From: Paragonimus skrjabini miyazakii
Lineage: Eukaryota; Platyhelminthes; Trematoda; Plagiorchiida; Troglotrematidae
Assembly: GCA_014338405.1 (NCBI GenBank)
Contig: JTDE01000125.1
Coordinates: 142,479 to 206,478 of the forward strand
Reading direction: 5' to 3'
DNA length: 64,000 bases
A program made the position numbers and the translations under genes. The notes beneath the pieces were generated by a model. The model was given only the letters and a program-made list of their open reading frames with translations, was not told the DNA's origin and ran no database searches. This document shows, in pieces, positions 49,515-60,586 of the stretch. Position 1 is the stretch's first letter, and every line of letters begins with the position of its first letter.

Positions 49515-51433
49515 GTGAGAAGTTTTGTCTAGAATTTTTTTTCCATCGTTATGTAATGTTTTGTAATATTTCATATACATCTTTGGTCTTTACGTGACTC
49601 AGTTCGGAGGAAGTACCCAGGCGAATTTGACTAGTGTGCTGAAGCAGTTTAAAAAGTCTTCAAAGTAAAATCTGTCAAAACGTGTAAGGATTCTCAAAAG
49701 AGATACCACTTTTAACTGGTTACAACCACCTCTTAATTACGCTTGAATAATAGTTGAGGTAAGTACCATATTGAGAGCTCAGAAATGTCAAATGCTTCCG
49801 CACTTATCCGCGCATTTCACTGTGCCATGTGGATTCCACCAAATGGTCCAAACGGGTTATTGGTAAGCAAGACTTATCAGGCAGATCAGTCTGAAACCAA
49901 TCTGCACTGAAATTGGAATAGAGTAGTTTCGTGACTGGGGAAAGTTCAGCCAATCGGGGTTCAAGGACAAGCTGCTGCCAGCGGAACCGTCATTGATTGA
50001 TGAAAAGCAATCCAAAATGCGATATGCATGTAAGAGTTGGTGAATAAGACAAGTTGTTTGAAGACGCCTGGAATTAAAAAAACGAGTCCTCAAGACAAAG
50101 TGCTTGTCACAACGTAATACGCTTGTCGTCTAATGAAAATCATTAATGTAAAACACGTTAGTTTTCTATAAAATAAAGGCACTTTTGTAGTTCATTAAGG
50201 CTGTTCAGTGCCGCACAGACCGCTGGAGATATAATTTCGTGGACTGGACAGCCATGTGAGTGACACTGCAAACGTTGCTGTTGAGGGTGAGAAGAGCTGG
50301 TTTAGAACACTTGGCAAAGTCCATAACACAGTGTGATGGATAGATAACCTAATTCAAATGCCAAAGTTCTGAGTTTTCGTTATGGTTTCGTAGTTCAGTT
50401 GGTAGAGCATTTACCTCGTCTGGCAGTGCTATTCCCGCTGACTGTTCGAGTCCAGCTGAAGCCTACATTTTTCAAGTGTGATCTCTTCTGAATTGTCAAC
50501 TCTCATAAACTATCTATTAGTACCATGTTTGAGACGTTGAGGACTTATTATTGATATCGTGTGAATAATAGTTATAGTTGATGGTAACCTTTGCATTCAG
50601 CTACACTTTCCAGCCACACTTGACCAGATTGAGCTAGTCGGAATATTATTCGGCCGTGGGATGGATTGTGGTTTATCTTAACACCAATGTTGCTTCAAAT
50701 GATAACGTTCACGAATTAACATAATGTGTTACATTGTATTAGTCACCAACACTAAACGTCAGTCGTGAGAGGAAATCGAACAAGACTGAGTTGACAATTT
50801 TGTCTATCTGTCCTGCTCAAGTCGATTAACTAACCCACTGTATTTGTCCATAAGTATTTCCGGAGTCACTGAGAGTTATCCAGCTCGTACTTGAAATACG
50901 CCCAGCCTTACTGCCGATCGAGAAGTTGTGCAGTATGAATGCTATACTACAAATATTCCTAACATCTAGACTAGCGAGTGTTTTAAGCTGTAATGGCTGG
51001 CCCGCCTACGACAGATGTACTGAGAAATTTTTCTCATTTGTTGGAGTACCTCACTTGTGCTTGACTTTGAACTCCGTGAAGCCCGTTGAACAGTGGATCC
51101 CGATGTGGTGATGTGTAACTAGAAGTGATTGCAATTAACACGTTCTCTAGTCACTTCAAAAGAAGGCATAACAACTTATCTGACAACACCAACTTGGTGA
51201 TCATGATTCTAAAAGGTAGACAATGAGACCTGAGCCTGAGGTCACATGTTAATGAATTTCCTCACGCATACATAAGAAACCTTGGTACTGTTTAGTTATC
51301 GGAAAATCAGTACAAAGTTGTATTTATCTTGAAGAACATACACCTGACAAAATAGCAAAGTATATTCATGTATGTTTATTTGCCAGCACTGTGACTTGAT
51401 TCGTTGCGTGTCTCATTTCTCTCTATTCTACAG
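49515..51433 (+). other. Filamin intron 1 (1919 bp, phase 1)
   Basis: Bounded by donor gtgaga at 49515 and acceptor tctattctacag ending at 51433. Joining restores an Asp codon (G plus AC) and an uninterrupted CH1. It contains a tRNA-derived SINE at about 50385-50505. No other coding sequence is recognised inside it. Confidence 0.88.
50385..50505 (+). repeat. tRNA-derived SINE, copy 3, in filamin intron 1
   Basis: A box tagttcagttgg at 50391-50402, the shared word gtagagca, and B box tgttcgagtcc at 50443-50453. The tail is tccagctgaag, then attttt and gatctcttctgaattgtc. It matches the two copies near 6.2-6.4 kb in order and spacing, though with many differences between copies, indicating an old insertion. 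It lies in the sense orientation of the host gene. Confidence 0.72.
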
Positions 51434-51546
51434 ACAGTACGGATATTGTGGATAGTAGAAGCAAATTGATTTTGGGTCTCATCTGGACCCTAATTCTGCA
51501 TTACTCCATCACAATTCCATTGTGGGAAGGCGAAGTGGACCACGGA
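51434..51546 (+). CDS. Filamin, coding exon 2: end of CH1
   Basis: This 113-nt exon gives the last two bases of codon 121 and residues 122-158. It reads STDIVDSRSKLILGLIWTLI, then LHYSITIPLWEGEVDHG. The KLILGLIWTLILHY segment is the last helix of CH1 (actin-binding site 2) and one of the most conserved stretches in spectrin-family actin-binding domains. The acceptor is tctattctacag and the donor is gga followed by gtaagt at 51547, leaving phase 0. A second AG four bases downstream (51436-51437) would break the frame and is rejected. The acidic tail EGEVDHG corresponds to the variable linker between CH1 and CH2. Confidence 0.95.
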
Positions 51547-54500
51547 GTAAGTAATGCCATATTCACAGCTGATCAAATGAACGCATGTATAATGGCTGTG
51601 ATGATGACTCCGTGTCAGTCACAAGTGATCAAACATGATAACTTAAGCAGGCTTTTTATTACGATTGATATAGCTTTAACTGTACCTCTTCGAAAATGAA
51701 ACATCGTCTTAGAGCATGGGGTTAGTTGAATTTACAAATCTACAAATCACACGCTAAGTGGTAAATATATTAATCCTCTGATTGTCGTTGGAAACTTGAC
51801 TAAAATGGATGGAAGGCCAGCAGCTTGCTGTTAGTACATGAATGGATCCTGTTGGATATCTGCCGACGTCTCCAGCAGACGATTCGAGTATAAAGATGCC
51901 AACCCGCGAACAGGGTCAATAATGGTAAGTATTCTTGTCTGTAACCACGACATCAGCAATGTCGGAAAAAATCATTTCATGTGCACATGTGGAATGACAA
52001 TGCCTAAGTACGGTTGCCGCCTCACACTGAGGCATACAAATCTTTTGAGTTTACAAAAACGCGGAAAACCTTTCCTTACGTCACTGAAATAAAATGTACC
52101 ATATTTGACTTAGATATCACGGAGTAGAAATCGGACAAAACAACCTTGGTCAGTATGACCCACAAGCACTATGCCCCAAAGTTGTAAAATACGTTGAATT
52201 AAATCAAGTTCACAGGTCGTGTTAGTTATTGTTGTCCTGGACACAGATAAATGACAAAACTTGGTCAGGTGATCAGATCACTAGTGCCAGACTCAACTGA
52301 TGAATCGACTGACTTGAAAGCGAATGTCAGTTCGGTCACTGTTAATCTACTTGTAAAGCCCGGTTATTAGAATTGAACAAATGTTAGCAGTCGGTATAAA
52401 ATGAAATTTCCGATCTTCCGGTGGTGGCTTCGAGAAGGAGGTAGTCAACCTTAATCATACGGTCATTGCTCTTTTTTGATCCCAGACAATACTTTGGTAG
52501 TTGTAACCTACATACTATCAAATTAAAGAAGTACTTACCTACTGTGTTGCGTTCCTATCAACTTGGAAAGCAAAAAATGAGGACTAGGTAGATAGGTTCC
52601 TGTGACGAGCCAAACTAGTACATAACCAACGTAAAATCGATTGCAATCATTGTTTGTTTAGTAGACCAGTTTACACATAATACAATGACAATTCTGAACG
52701 CGCTCTAGTGATGCTGTGCGGGATGATACACCCTGTATGAGAAAGGCCAACTCGAACTCACGTGAATGGAGTTCTTAGTCTGCCCAACCGTGAAGAAAGT
52801 GTAGCGCTGCTGTATTATGCGGATGGGAATAAAATAAGGACTGGATTGTACACTAAATAGTTGTTAGCCATAGCTTTATCAAACACGTTCTGTCATTCAT
52901 CTGGTTGATTAGTTTGACGTGGTCGAGTGGCAGTCAATGAAAGGTCAGTTAGTCTGAATGGAGTATTCGCAGAATATACGGTGCTGTTCTGGCTGGGCCA
53001 GTGTTGCATGCAGAAGGTTTTTGACACCAAGATTCTACGGGGTAGAGAAGAAACCACATACTGTACACAACCCCGCCACCAAGCGTATGTTTATCCGAAT
53101 GAATCACTACTCCGATCCAAATATATCGTGAATTTTCATGTATCCGATGCCGATAGAAATTCTGATGCCTCTATTAGCCAAGAAGCGGCAGATTTACTAT
53201 AAACCTTGGTACTCTATCAAGGGTAGTTTTTAACTTCCACCGGCTCCGGTGGTACTGATAACATTCTCTACCCTTCTTTGTAAACTTCCCACGAAAAGTT
53301 TCAAGTAGGCTTGGGACATCACATTCCATGCATCGATGAGTAGACAGTACAGCTGGAAGTGGGTTTCGGTGTTGCGGTCTTTGTCAACAGCGCAACATAG
53401 TAGTTCCCAAACGTGGTCAATTTCATCAAGTCCTGGTTAGCGAGATGATGATACAGAAATATCTTTAACCCCTCGGCTGTCCGTTGTTTTCCTGCAAAAT
53501 CCAATTGTTACAGTTTCTGCTTTCTTGAAGCAAATGACGTTGCCTTACATTTTACTAGACACCAATTTGTTACATACGTTCATTCAAGTGGCACTCCACT
53601 TATGAACACATATACACTGTTGCACTAGACTGTACGCCTGGTCACTGATGATTTATCTTGATCAACATTAAACCAGATATGGCCATGTCGTGTGATAACC
53701 TCGACAAAGAGGTCCAGACTATACTGGTTCACCTCTACACAGGCTAGTGCTGGCGTTGTACAACCCACTCGACACCCATCGCTATCAGTGCTGTAACACG
53801 ATAAGCGCGTCCAACAAGTATTCCAATCTCACGAATTATTGTGTTCAAGGTGCGAAACGGCACTGGAGAACACCAAGTGGAGACATCACTGGGGATATTA
53901 TAAAGGACTTCGCTTTTACTAAACGATGTGTGAGTCAACGCCTTTCTTAATGATTTTTCTGTGTACGTTAAGCTTCTTATCTCTGACTTTAAAACCGGGT
54001 GATATTCATCCCTTATTTTTGTCCGGGAACTTTGTAGCATACTGAAATCTTGTTTTCTGCGCTCGAACGGTGGCAGCAGTTTACCTATTCTCGTTGTAAC
54101 TGGACAAGATATGCTGCCTTTCCGCCACCCTAATTAGACAGTGACATCCAACTTCGCTTACTTAATCCATCATAAGAGTTCATGCCTGGTGTAGTGCCAT
54201 ACAATAATGTCCAATAACTCAGCGGCTGGCGGGTTGTGATCCATCACACTGTGCAGAGATCTATAGACATTACATTTCTGCTATCGCAGGTTAGTCATCG
54301 AAAATCTCATTTGTACACCCAACCTGACTTCATCGTCTCTTCCTAGCACCATAGCATCATTGATTTGTAGGTAAGTTTCGCTATTAACGGATGCTCTTTT
54401 CCCACTGTCGCTGCTAACCTGTTTTCCTTGACTGATGATAACATGCTGTGAGAGATGAGATGGTCATGCACGCCAAATAAAACTATGGGGTTATCTTCTA

Positions 54501-57500
54501 TCAGGCAGGGTTGGGATTTTCTGGACTACTTGTCAGCCAAGGAAATAGCCGTCCACAATATCAGACTAACTACGCCCTAATCATTAAGTAAACTGTTTCA
54601 CCAAGTGTGTGGGTATGATGAAAAACAGTTAATCGCAACGTTGTTTTCTTAGGTTCTCCATCGGAACAGGGACGAAATTCTAATTGTAGTCAAACCGAAT
54701 TTCAAGAACATTTTTCTCTTTGGGTAGAAGCGATCCACTATTGGACGCGGCGCAGTAGACTTCGTATATTGTCTGGTTTGACATGAGATGCGAACAATCC
54801 GCCACATTTCTCTGTGTTACCATGACCGTCCAATATGACAGGAACAATGCGAACGAGGCAAATGCAACGATTGGGCACATAGGGTTTTCGAGGAGGGGCC
54901 AAATTTGGCATACGTTGAGTGTGATGACCTTATATTGTATTGCAATACCTATTAGTGTCACGTCACTCGACTGCCGAAGTTTTTCATGTAACTAAAATTT
55001 CACCGACAACAGCTGCTGTGGTTTATCAGCGAACACAACCAAAAACAGTGTGATAACGGGTAGAGTATATCGCAAATATTTGCATTCTACTGACAGTGGG
55101 ACTAACAGAAGTGAATGAATTTGCCAACGTGAAACCACAAAAATTTCTTAATATGTTACTTATTTGCCGGCATTCAAAGTGAATGTATTCATAAGGACGG
55201 CAGTTATTAACTGGGATATTCTGGAATATATCCGTTTACTTGACTTTATTTGCGAAACTGTTTCTTTTGGCAAATATTCTTAATTTACCCCTACTGGATA
55301 CCACACTGCAAAGCCTTACATGTTCCAGATTGAGGTTCTTTGCTTATGTGTTGCACCGCAAAGCTGTCACCAGAAGAGCTCCAAAACGAATTTGATACCA
55401 ATCTGGCGATCTCCCATACGGTTTTCATGAATTAGTTTACGGCAGTTTGCAATAAGAAATAGTTTTTATGATTGCACAACCGCACAATGCCGAAGTGACC
55501 TAAAAACTAGTATACTATCATATATGAATAATCATTAAAACCCTTATTTGCACGCCCAAACAGCTTCGCCTTCCAGTTCTGACCCTACAGTTTTAATTTT
55601 CCTCGTAGGTACTCATCATGTTATCAATCCCAGCCTCTTTTTCTTCTGGCCTTGTGGACTGTCACTGTTTCGAACGCATAAGTCCTTAACGACGGTTTCT
55701 AAGATTTCTAACGTGGACGACAGCATTACCAGGCATCTGAAAATTGGATTCTTACGACTAGCATTGCATGAGAGATTAGACTATATATCGTAGTTACCCA
55801 ATTAGCTAGGTCTGCAAGTGAATTTAGAATCAAATAAATCTACTCACTGCTCACGAACAAAACAAGGTTAGGCTTTCGGGTATAACACTTCGGCTGTCTT
55901 ATGTGTCAGATGACGCAGCGATCAAAATGGTTGCCACATGAAAGCGCATGCGGAGTTCTATTCTCGATCTTGACGAAGATATGTACTACCGACGAGATCT
56001 ATCAAGAACGCAACTCGAGTATAGCTTTTGCTCGCAAAAGACTTGCTGTAAAAGTATCTCTGAATGTGGACACTGCGATCAAGTTTGGGCGAAGTTCAAT
56101 TCGAAATTAACCAACCCTTCATTACACATCACAAAATTTTTCATCCAGTAACGTGTTCATTTACTTTGTTTGCGCTTGTGTGAAGTGTGTGCTACCAGAG
56201 GCGATAAAATCACTAATCACTTGCAGAAATAGCCAAGTGCTGTTTGAATATCATCCACAGTTGGTGGCTAATTTAGGCTTACGTTAGAACTAGCAGCCAG
56301 TCGGATTAATGAAAGCGTCAGCCTCAAGTTTTACCGTTTCTACTGGTATGTTTGTGGATTATACCTTTCCTCGGCCTGTTCAGTCGTACTGACTTGTAAA
56401 CATTTCACCTACCAATAACTACCATCGGATTATCTACCACATTCAGTTGTGAGTGCTTCTCGGACATTTTAGTTTCCACAGGACAACACACCTCAATTCT
56501 CCTGGTAGTCAACATAGTGGCTTGGTATGCACGTAGACCGGGTGTTAAATTCAAATCAGGTAAATCTGAATAGCATCAAGCATGAATGGCGTCCAATTTC
56601 TCATTTGAGAAGATTAAAAATCCCATATGAACATGAGAGTTACCATCAAAATTGGGCTGTGATAAATGTACGGTCCTTGATACTGATTACAAACGGTCAA
56701 ACGTTATACTGATCCTAAAAGTCCGAGACTTTGACAGATGTTTGGGTTGGTGATCGTGAAACCTGCACCAACCACTACATTAGTGTAACGACCAATTCTA
56801 TCAGGAAATGAACCATCAAAATTTTGTTATAATAAATGAAGGAATCTGTAGAAGATTTCTTGGACGAATCATCACTTTCGAGGATACGTCGTTCCCGATT
56901 TTCTATTTCAATGACGCCGTTCATGATTCGTGAAACATTGACGGTACCTCACGCACTGGGTTTATACATTGAAAATGCATAGAATACTGTCTCTACTTCC
57001 AGCGTTTTCTATAAAACTGGCCCCACAAATGACATTTTCGTCTCTACTGTGTTTGTTCGTAGCTTACTGTCTAGACTGGATGAAACATTTATCAACTTGA
57101 CGTGAAGTATCATCCCTCATTGTTCTACCTATAATCTACTCAGTATTTTGAGTTAACTAAACATCGAGTAGTCTGCTTCGAGTGCTACATTCAGAAACCA
57201 GTTTAATTTAAAAGTCCCATGGAAAAATTGTATCAACCTTCAAAATATGTGCGTGTCACGGTCTGTTCTGCCCGCTGACAAGTGTTGTGACAAGGCCCTC
57301 TTATCAACCCGTAACCAGTATATATTCGGTGCAATCAAACTAACCGTCCACAGTTATCGATCTCAGGAGAAAGGTTTCAACGTTTATGTTTCTAAAATCC
57401 CTCTCACGTTGTTATCATGGAATGTAACGCTGCTTGTAAAAATGCATTCTCTGTGAAATTGAAATTACAGCGGCTTCAAAAGAAAACCCAGAAAATGAAG

Positions 57501-58036
57501 TGCACACTCCTAATTTTTTTTGAAAACAGTGTAATTGGTCGTGCTAATTTTTTTATTCACTCGTCAGCCATCAAGCAACAGAAAAAATGTGAGATCCGTG
57601 TGACAGAATAAATGACTTCAGTGCTTTACTTCCAATGAAATGATGTCTTTCGTCATTTCTCACCATTTAAATCTACTCTACTCCTAATGTTCCAAGTTCA
57701 ACCGCAGGAGAAATCGATCGTCTTTTCGAAGATCAGCTAAATATTTTCATCTAAAGGAAACTGAACCACCATCTGAGTATATTTCCATGAAGGAATTGAA
57801 AGAAAGGACTCGATGGTCTGCAGCTGTAGTGCAAAACGGGTATGCGGTCAACCATTTCCCGCAGGTAATGTAATGATCACTAAGAAACATTCACAGCACC
57901 CGTTTTCGGTACAAGCACTCATGGGAAGTGACATTTGAGTTTTGGTGACGGTCTTCAGTTTCTACTGTTGGTCTATTTGTCCTACTTGCACTATACAAAT
58001 CGCAATAAAACTTAAATTCTGTCTTTATAATTAAAG
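51547..58036 (+). other. Filamin intron 2 (about 6.5 kb, phase 0)
   Basis: A large intron between CH1 and CH2 from donor gtaagt at 51547 to acceptor ataattaaag ending at 58036. The acceptor's pyrimidine tract (ttctgtctttat) is weak and A-rich near the AG. Minus-strand frames at 53744-54040 and 54680-54961 (98 and 93 codons) show no recognisable family. A possible cassette exon at 51835-51924 is listed separately. Confidence 0.8.
51835..51924 (+). other. Candidate 90-nt cassette exon in the CH1-CH2 linker
   Basis: After gcttgctgttag (AG at 51833-51834) comes a stop-free 90-nt stretch ending at an excellent donor, atg followed by gtaagt, at 51925. It is exactly 30 codons, starting and ending in phase 0, which matches the phase of the surrounding filamin intron. 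If used it would insert 30 residues (containing RRFEYKDANPRTG) between CH1 and CH2 without shifting the frame. The encoded peptide is not one I recognise from filamins, and the acceptor is only moderate, so this may be chance. Confidence 0.3.
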
Positions 58037-58421
58037 CAAGGACAAGGCCCTACACCAAAGCAACGTCTACTATCCTGGTTGAACAATAAACTTGCTGAAA
58101 GACCGGTGAAGAACTTCACCACCGACTGGAATGATGGCATCGCTATTGGAGCGCTGGTTGACGCTTGTGCTCCAGGACTGTGTCCGGACTGGAGAAAGTG
58201 GGAGCCGAAACAGAATTTGCGCAATGCCCGTGAAGCAATGGACGCTGCCGAACAGTGGCTTGACGTACCACAGCTCATTCGACCAGAAGAAATCATCAAT
58301 CCACGTGTGGACGAAAAGGCAATGATGACCTATTTGAGCCAGTTTCCTAGTGCGAAACTGAAGGAGGGTGCGCCGCTTCGTCCTAAATCCACTCCTGAAT
58401 TGGTTCGCGCTTATGGACCAG
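58037..58421 (+). CDS. Filamin, coding exon 3: CH2 domain
   Basis: This 385-nt exon encodes residues 159-286 plus the first base of a Gly codon. It opens with QGQGPTPKQRLLSWLNNKL (159-177), the first helix of CH2. NFTTDWNDGIAIGALVDACA, PGLCPDW and NAREAMDAAEQWLDVPQLI follow, then the hallmark PEEIINPRVDEKAMMTYLSQ and FPSAKLKEGAPLRP. It closes with ELVRAYGPG, the point where filamins pass from the actin-binding domain into Ig repeat 1. The start at 58037 is the only AG-bounded option that keeps phase 0 from exon 2. The donor is g followed by gtgagt at 58422, phase 1. Together with exons 1 and 2 it completes a full tandem-CH actin-binding domain of about 250 residues. No inactivating change is seen. 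The Ig repeats must lie beyond the window. Confidence 0.95.
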
Positions 58422-58472
58422 GTGAGTATCACTTCTCGAGAATCAAAAACCATCTTACCCCATTGTTCGTGT

Positions 58473-58489
58473 TGATCACTTTGTGATCA
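58473..58489. repeat. Hairpin 51 nt after filamin exon 3 donor
   Basis: tgatcac (58473-58479), loop ttt, then gtgatca (58483-58489): a perfect 7-bp stem with a 3-nt loop in the intron, close to the 5' splice site. It could influence splicing or be chance. Confidence 0.5.
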
Positions 58490-60495
58490 TTTGGGTAGAA
58501 AAACCTCTTAAAATAATAATTTATTAATCTAAAGAATCGAGTTACAGAAATGTTAGGTAACATGCTTGTTATCAAACTTTGTAACAGTACCATGTACTTG
58601 CTGTGGAATTTTAACTCGTCGTTCTCAGCTCATCAGCAGTTTACTATGGAGTTTTTGAATACACAAAGAGTAAGACATGGCAGAAAGTACCGTAGCAAAG
58701 GGGAGCCAAAGAGATCACACATAACCCGACCCGTCCGTTAAAAGTTGTTATGTGATACGAACACCATACTTCCGGGAATCATTATCGTCGTGTCACATAT
58801 TGTGATTGCCTTTATTGTGTGACTGGTGTTCAAGACCAGTGCTAATACCTCCAAATATTTGTCTTTGTTCAATTCCGATCAGTCCAAGGAAGCCTCGTGT
58901 TTCGGAAGCTCAGCTGGTTGGACTATGACGATCATTGTTATGTGCACAAAACATCAGCCGGATTTGTAACTGACTGCTCAATCGCCGCTGCGGTGCCATA
59001 GCTTGAGGGCATACAATTGTGAAGAAAAACAACAATAGGTTCCTTTTGAAGCTGTTGACCAAAGTATCAGATTTAAACGCTCAGCGATACTGGTCCATGA
59101 CTAATGCGAAGATTGCCCGATCATCCTGACAAACGACATATTTCAAACCTGCTTACGCCAATCGATTACTGTGCGATAAGGACTCACTCAGCCATGCTGA
59201 AATTTCCAGCACCACTTAACCCGCGGTGCAGCATTTTATTAACTGATAAGTAATCTTAGATTTGGATGACTATCACTAGAACATCGTTCGCATTTGTTCT
59301 CAGCAGCCTCCGCGTTCAAATAGAGTTTTTCATTCAGCCATTTCAGTAAACGAGCTCTAAATTCAAATGTTGCTCGTGGAAACTGTCATCCACAATGGAT
59401 TTACCTGCCCTGAAGAAGAACTTCTTTATACAAGCAGACTAATTTTCACGATAGAGAATGTTAGGTCACTTGTGGATTATCATCTCCGCTTATTGTAAAC
59501 ACAAAGCAGCTGATTAATTGTTCACTATCATTAACAGAAAACTTGTTTTGTTTCCTGTGAAGTTGTATTAACAACCACAAACTAATTATGTCACTGAAGA
59601 TTATGAAATGTTTTCCTGAACCATGTTAGCAAACCCCAAAAAAAGAAATCGAAGTAACCCCAGAACACAAGAAAGTTGTGAGAAGTGTCTAACTTGTTTC
59701 GGCTAACGAAAACAACTCAATGATATAGGAGAGATAGCGTCAAAATCAAGTGTGCTGAGACAACACAGGCTGTTCCGCAACATATTACGATGAATAACGT
59801 AATTTGTGAACTATATTAGCGGACAGCAATTATGATCAAAATATAGCACGTATCATAACTGTGGTTAATTTGTTGTCTTGTTTAGTGGGACATATAGTAA
59901 ATTAGCCAGTAAACAGTGATAGTTTCAAACTGTGCACTTGAATGTCCGTACCACCGGCAACCTTGTGTACGTCACCTGTAATATCCAACTCGCGCGCTCT
60001 GTCTCTCAGTCGACCAATCATCTACATTTTCTATCTAACCCAGGCTTGAGTAGACCCTCCAAAAAGCAACTCATTTTTGATTAAGTGTGAGAATGCAGGA
60101 AATTCAAACAGAGATTCTACTTAGGTGACCGGCTACGGCATGCTGTACATCAACTTAGTTGTAAACTTTTAAACTTAGGACGCTTGATCGGAAATGCGTA
60201 AAATGTTCACGGACTGCGATGTTCTCACACTCGCTTGACAAAAACACAAATGACTGTCGGATTTCAATATCTAATCGAAGTGGACGTGAACCATACTCTT
60301 CTGGCAGCTGCTATTCTTCCGCGAGTGGAAGTAGATAAACATTTATTGCGAACTGTACCCAAGGACGACTCTTCAGTACAGCCTAGTCCGTCGAAAATAA
60401 ATTCTGTGAGCACGGAGGCTCGTCAAGGCCTCGGAGTATTATATGCTCTTGGTAGACAAAGTTTATCGTGTTATTTGTTCTTCTTTGGGGAACAA

Positions 60496-60586
60496 ATGAG
60501 TGCACAAAAGGTGCGCGCCAGTGCAAAAAATGTGACTAAGCCATCCGTGAATAACACAAGCAATCCAAAACCGGCAGCTACCAAAG
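60496..60586 (+). CDS. Candidate alternative first (or extra) filamin exon
   Basis: An ATG at 60496 in good context (aacaaATGA) opens a 30-codon stretch, MSAQKVRASAKNVTKPSVNN and then TSNPKPAATK. It ends one base into a codon at a strong donor (AAAG followed by gtgagt at 60587). Exiting in phase 1 means it could splice to the same downstream filamin exon as exon 3 does, giving a filamin that begins after the actin-binding domain. An AT-rich tattatatgc about 55 bp upstream could serve as a TATA-like element. Alternatively, with an acceptor at cttcag (60376) it is a 210-nt phase 1/1 internal exon (60377-60586, 70 codons, no stop) adding a Ser/Lys/Asn-rich insert before Ig repeat 1. The peptide is not recognisable by itself, and the frame is open for 127 codons, so it could also be unrelated or fortuitous. 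Confidence 0.4.

Noticed and set aside
53744..54040. 98-codon minus-strand frame in filamin intron 2
   Set aside because: Looked briefly similar in texture to the minus-strand frame near 39.8-40.0 kb, but no shared motif holds up on reading.
58079..58486. Single-frame reading of the CH2 block as a stand-alone gene
   Set aside because: It starts in mid-helix at a TTG and ends by reading through the 58422 donor into intron; it is an internal exon of filamin.
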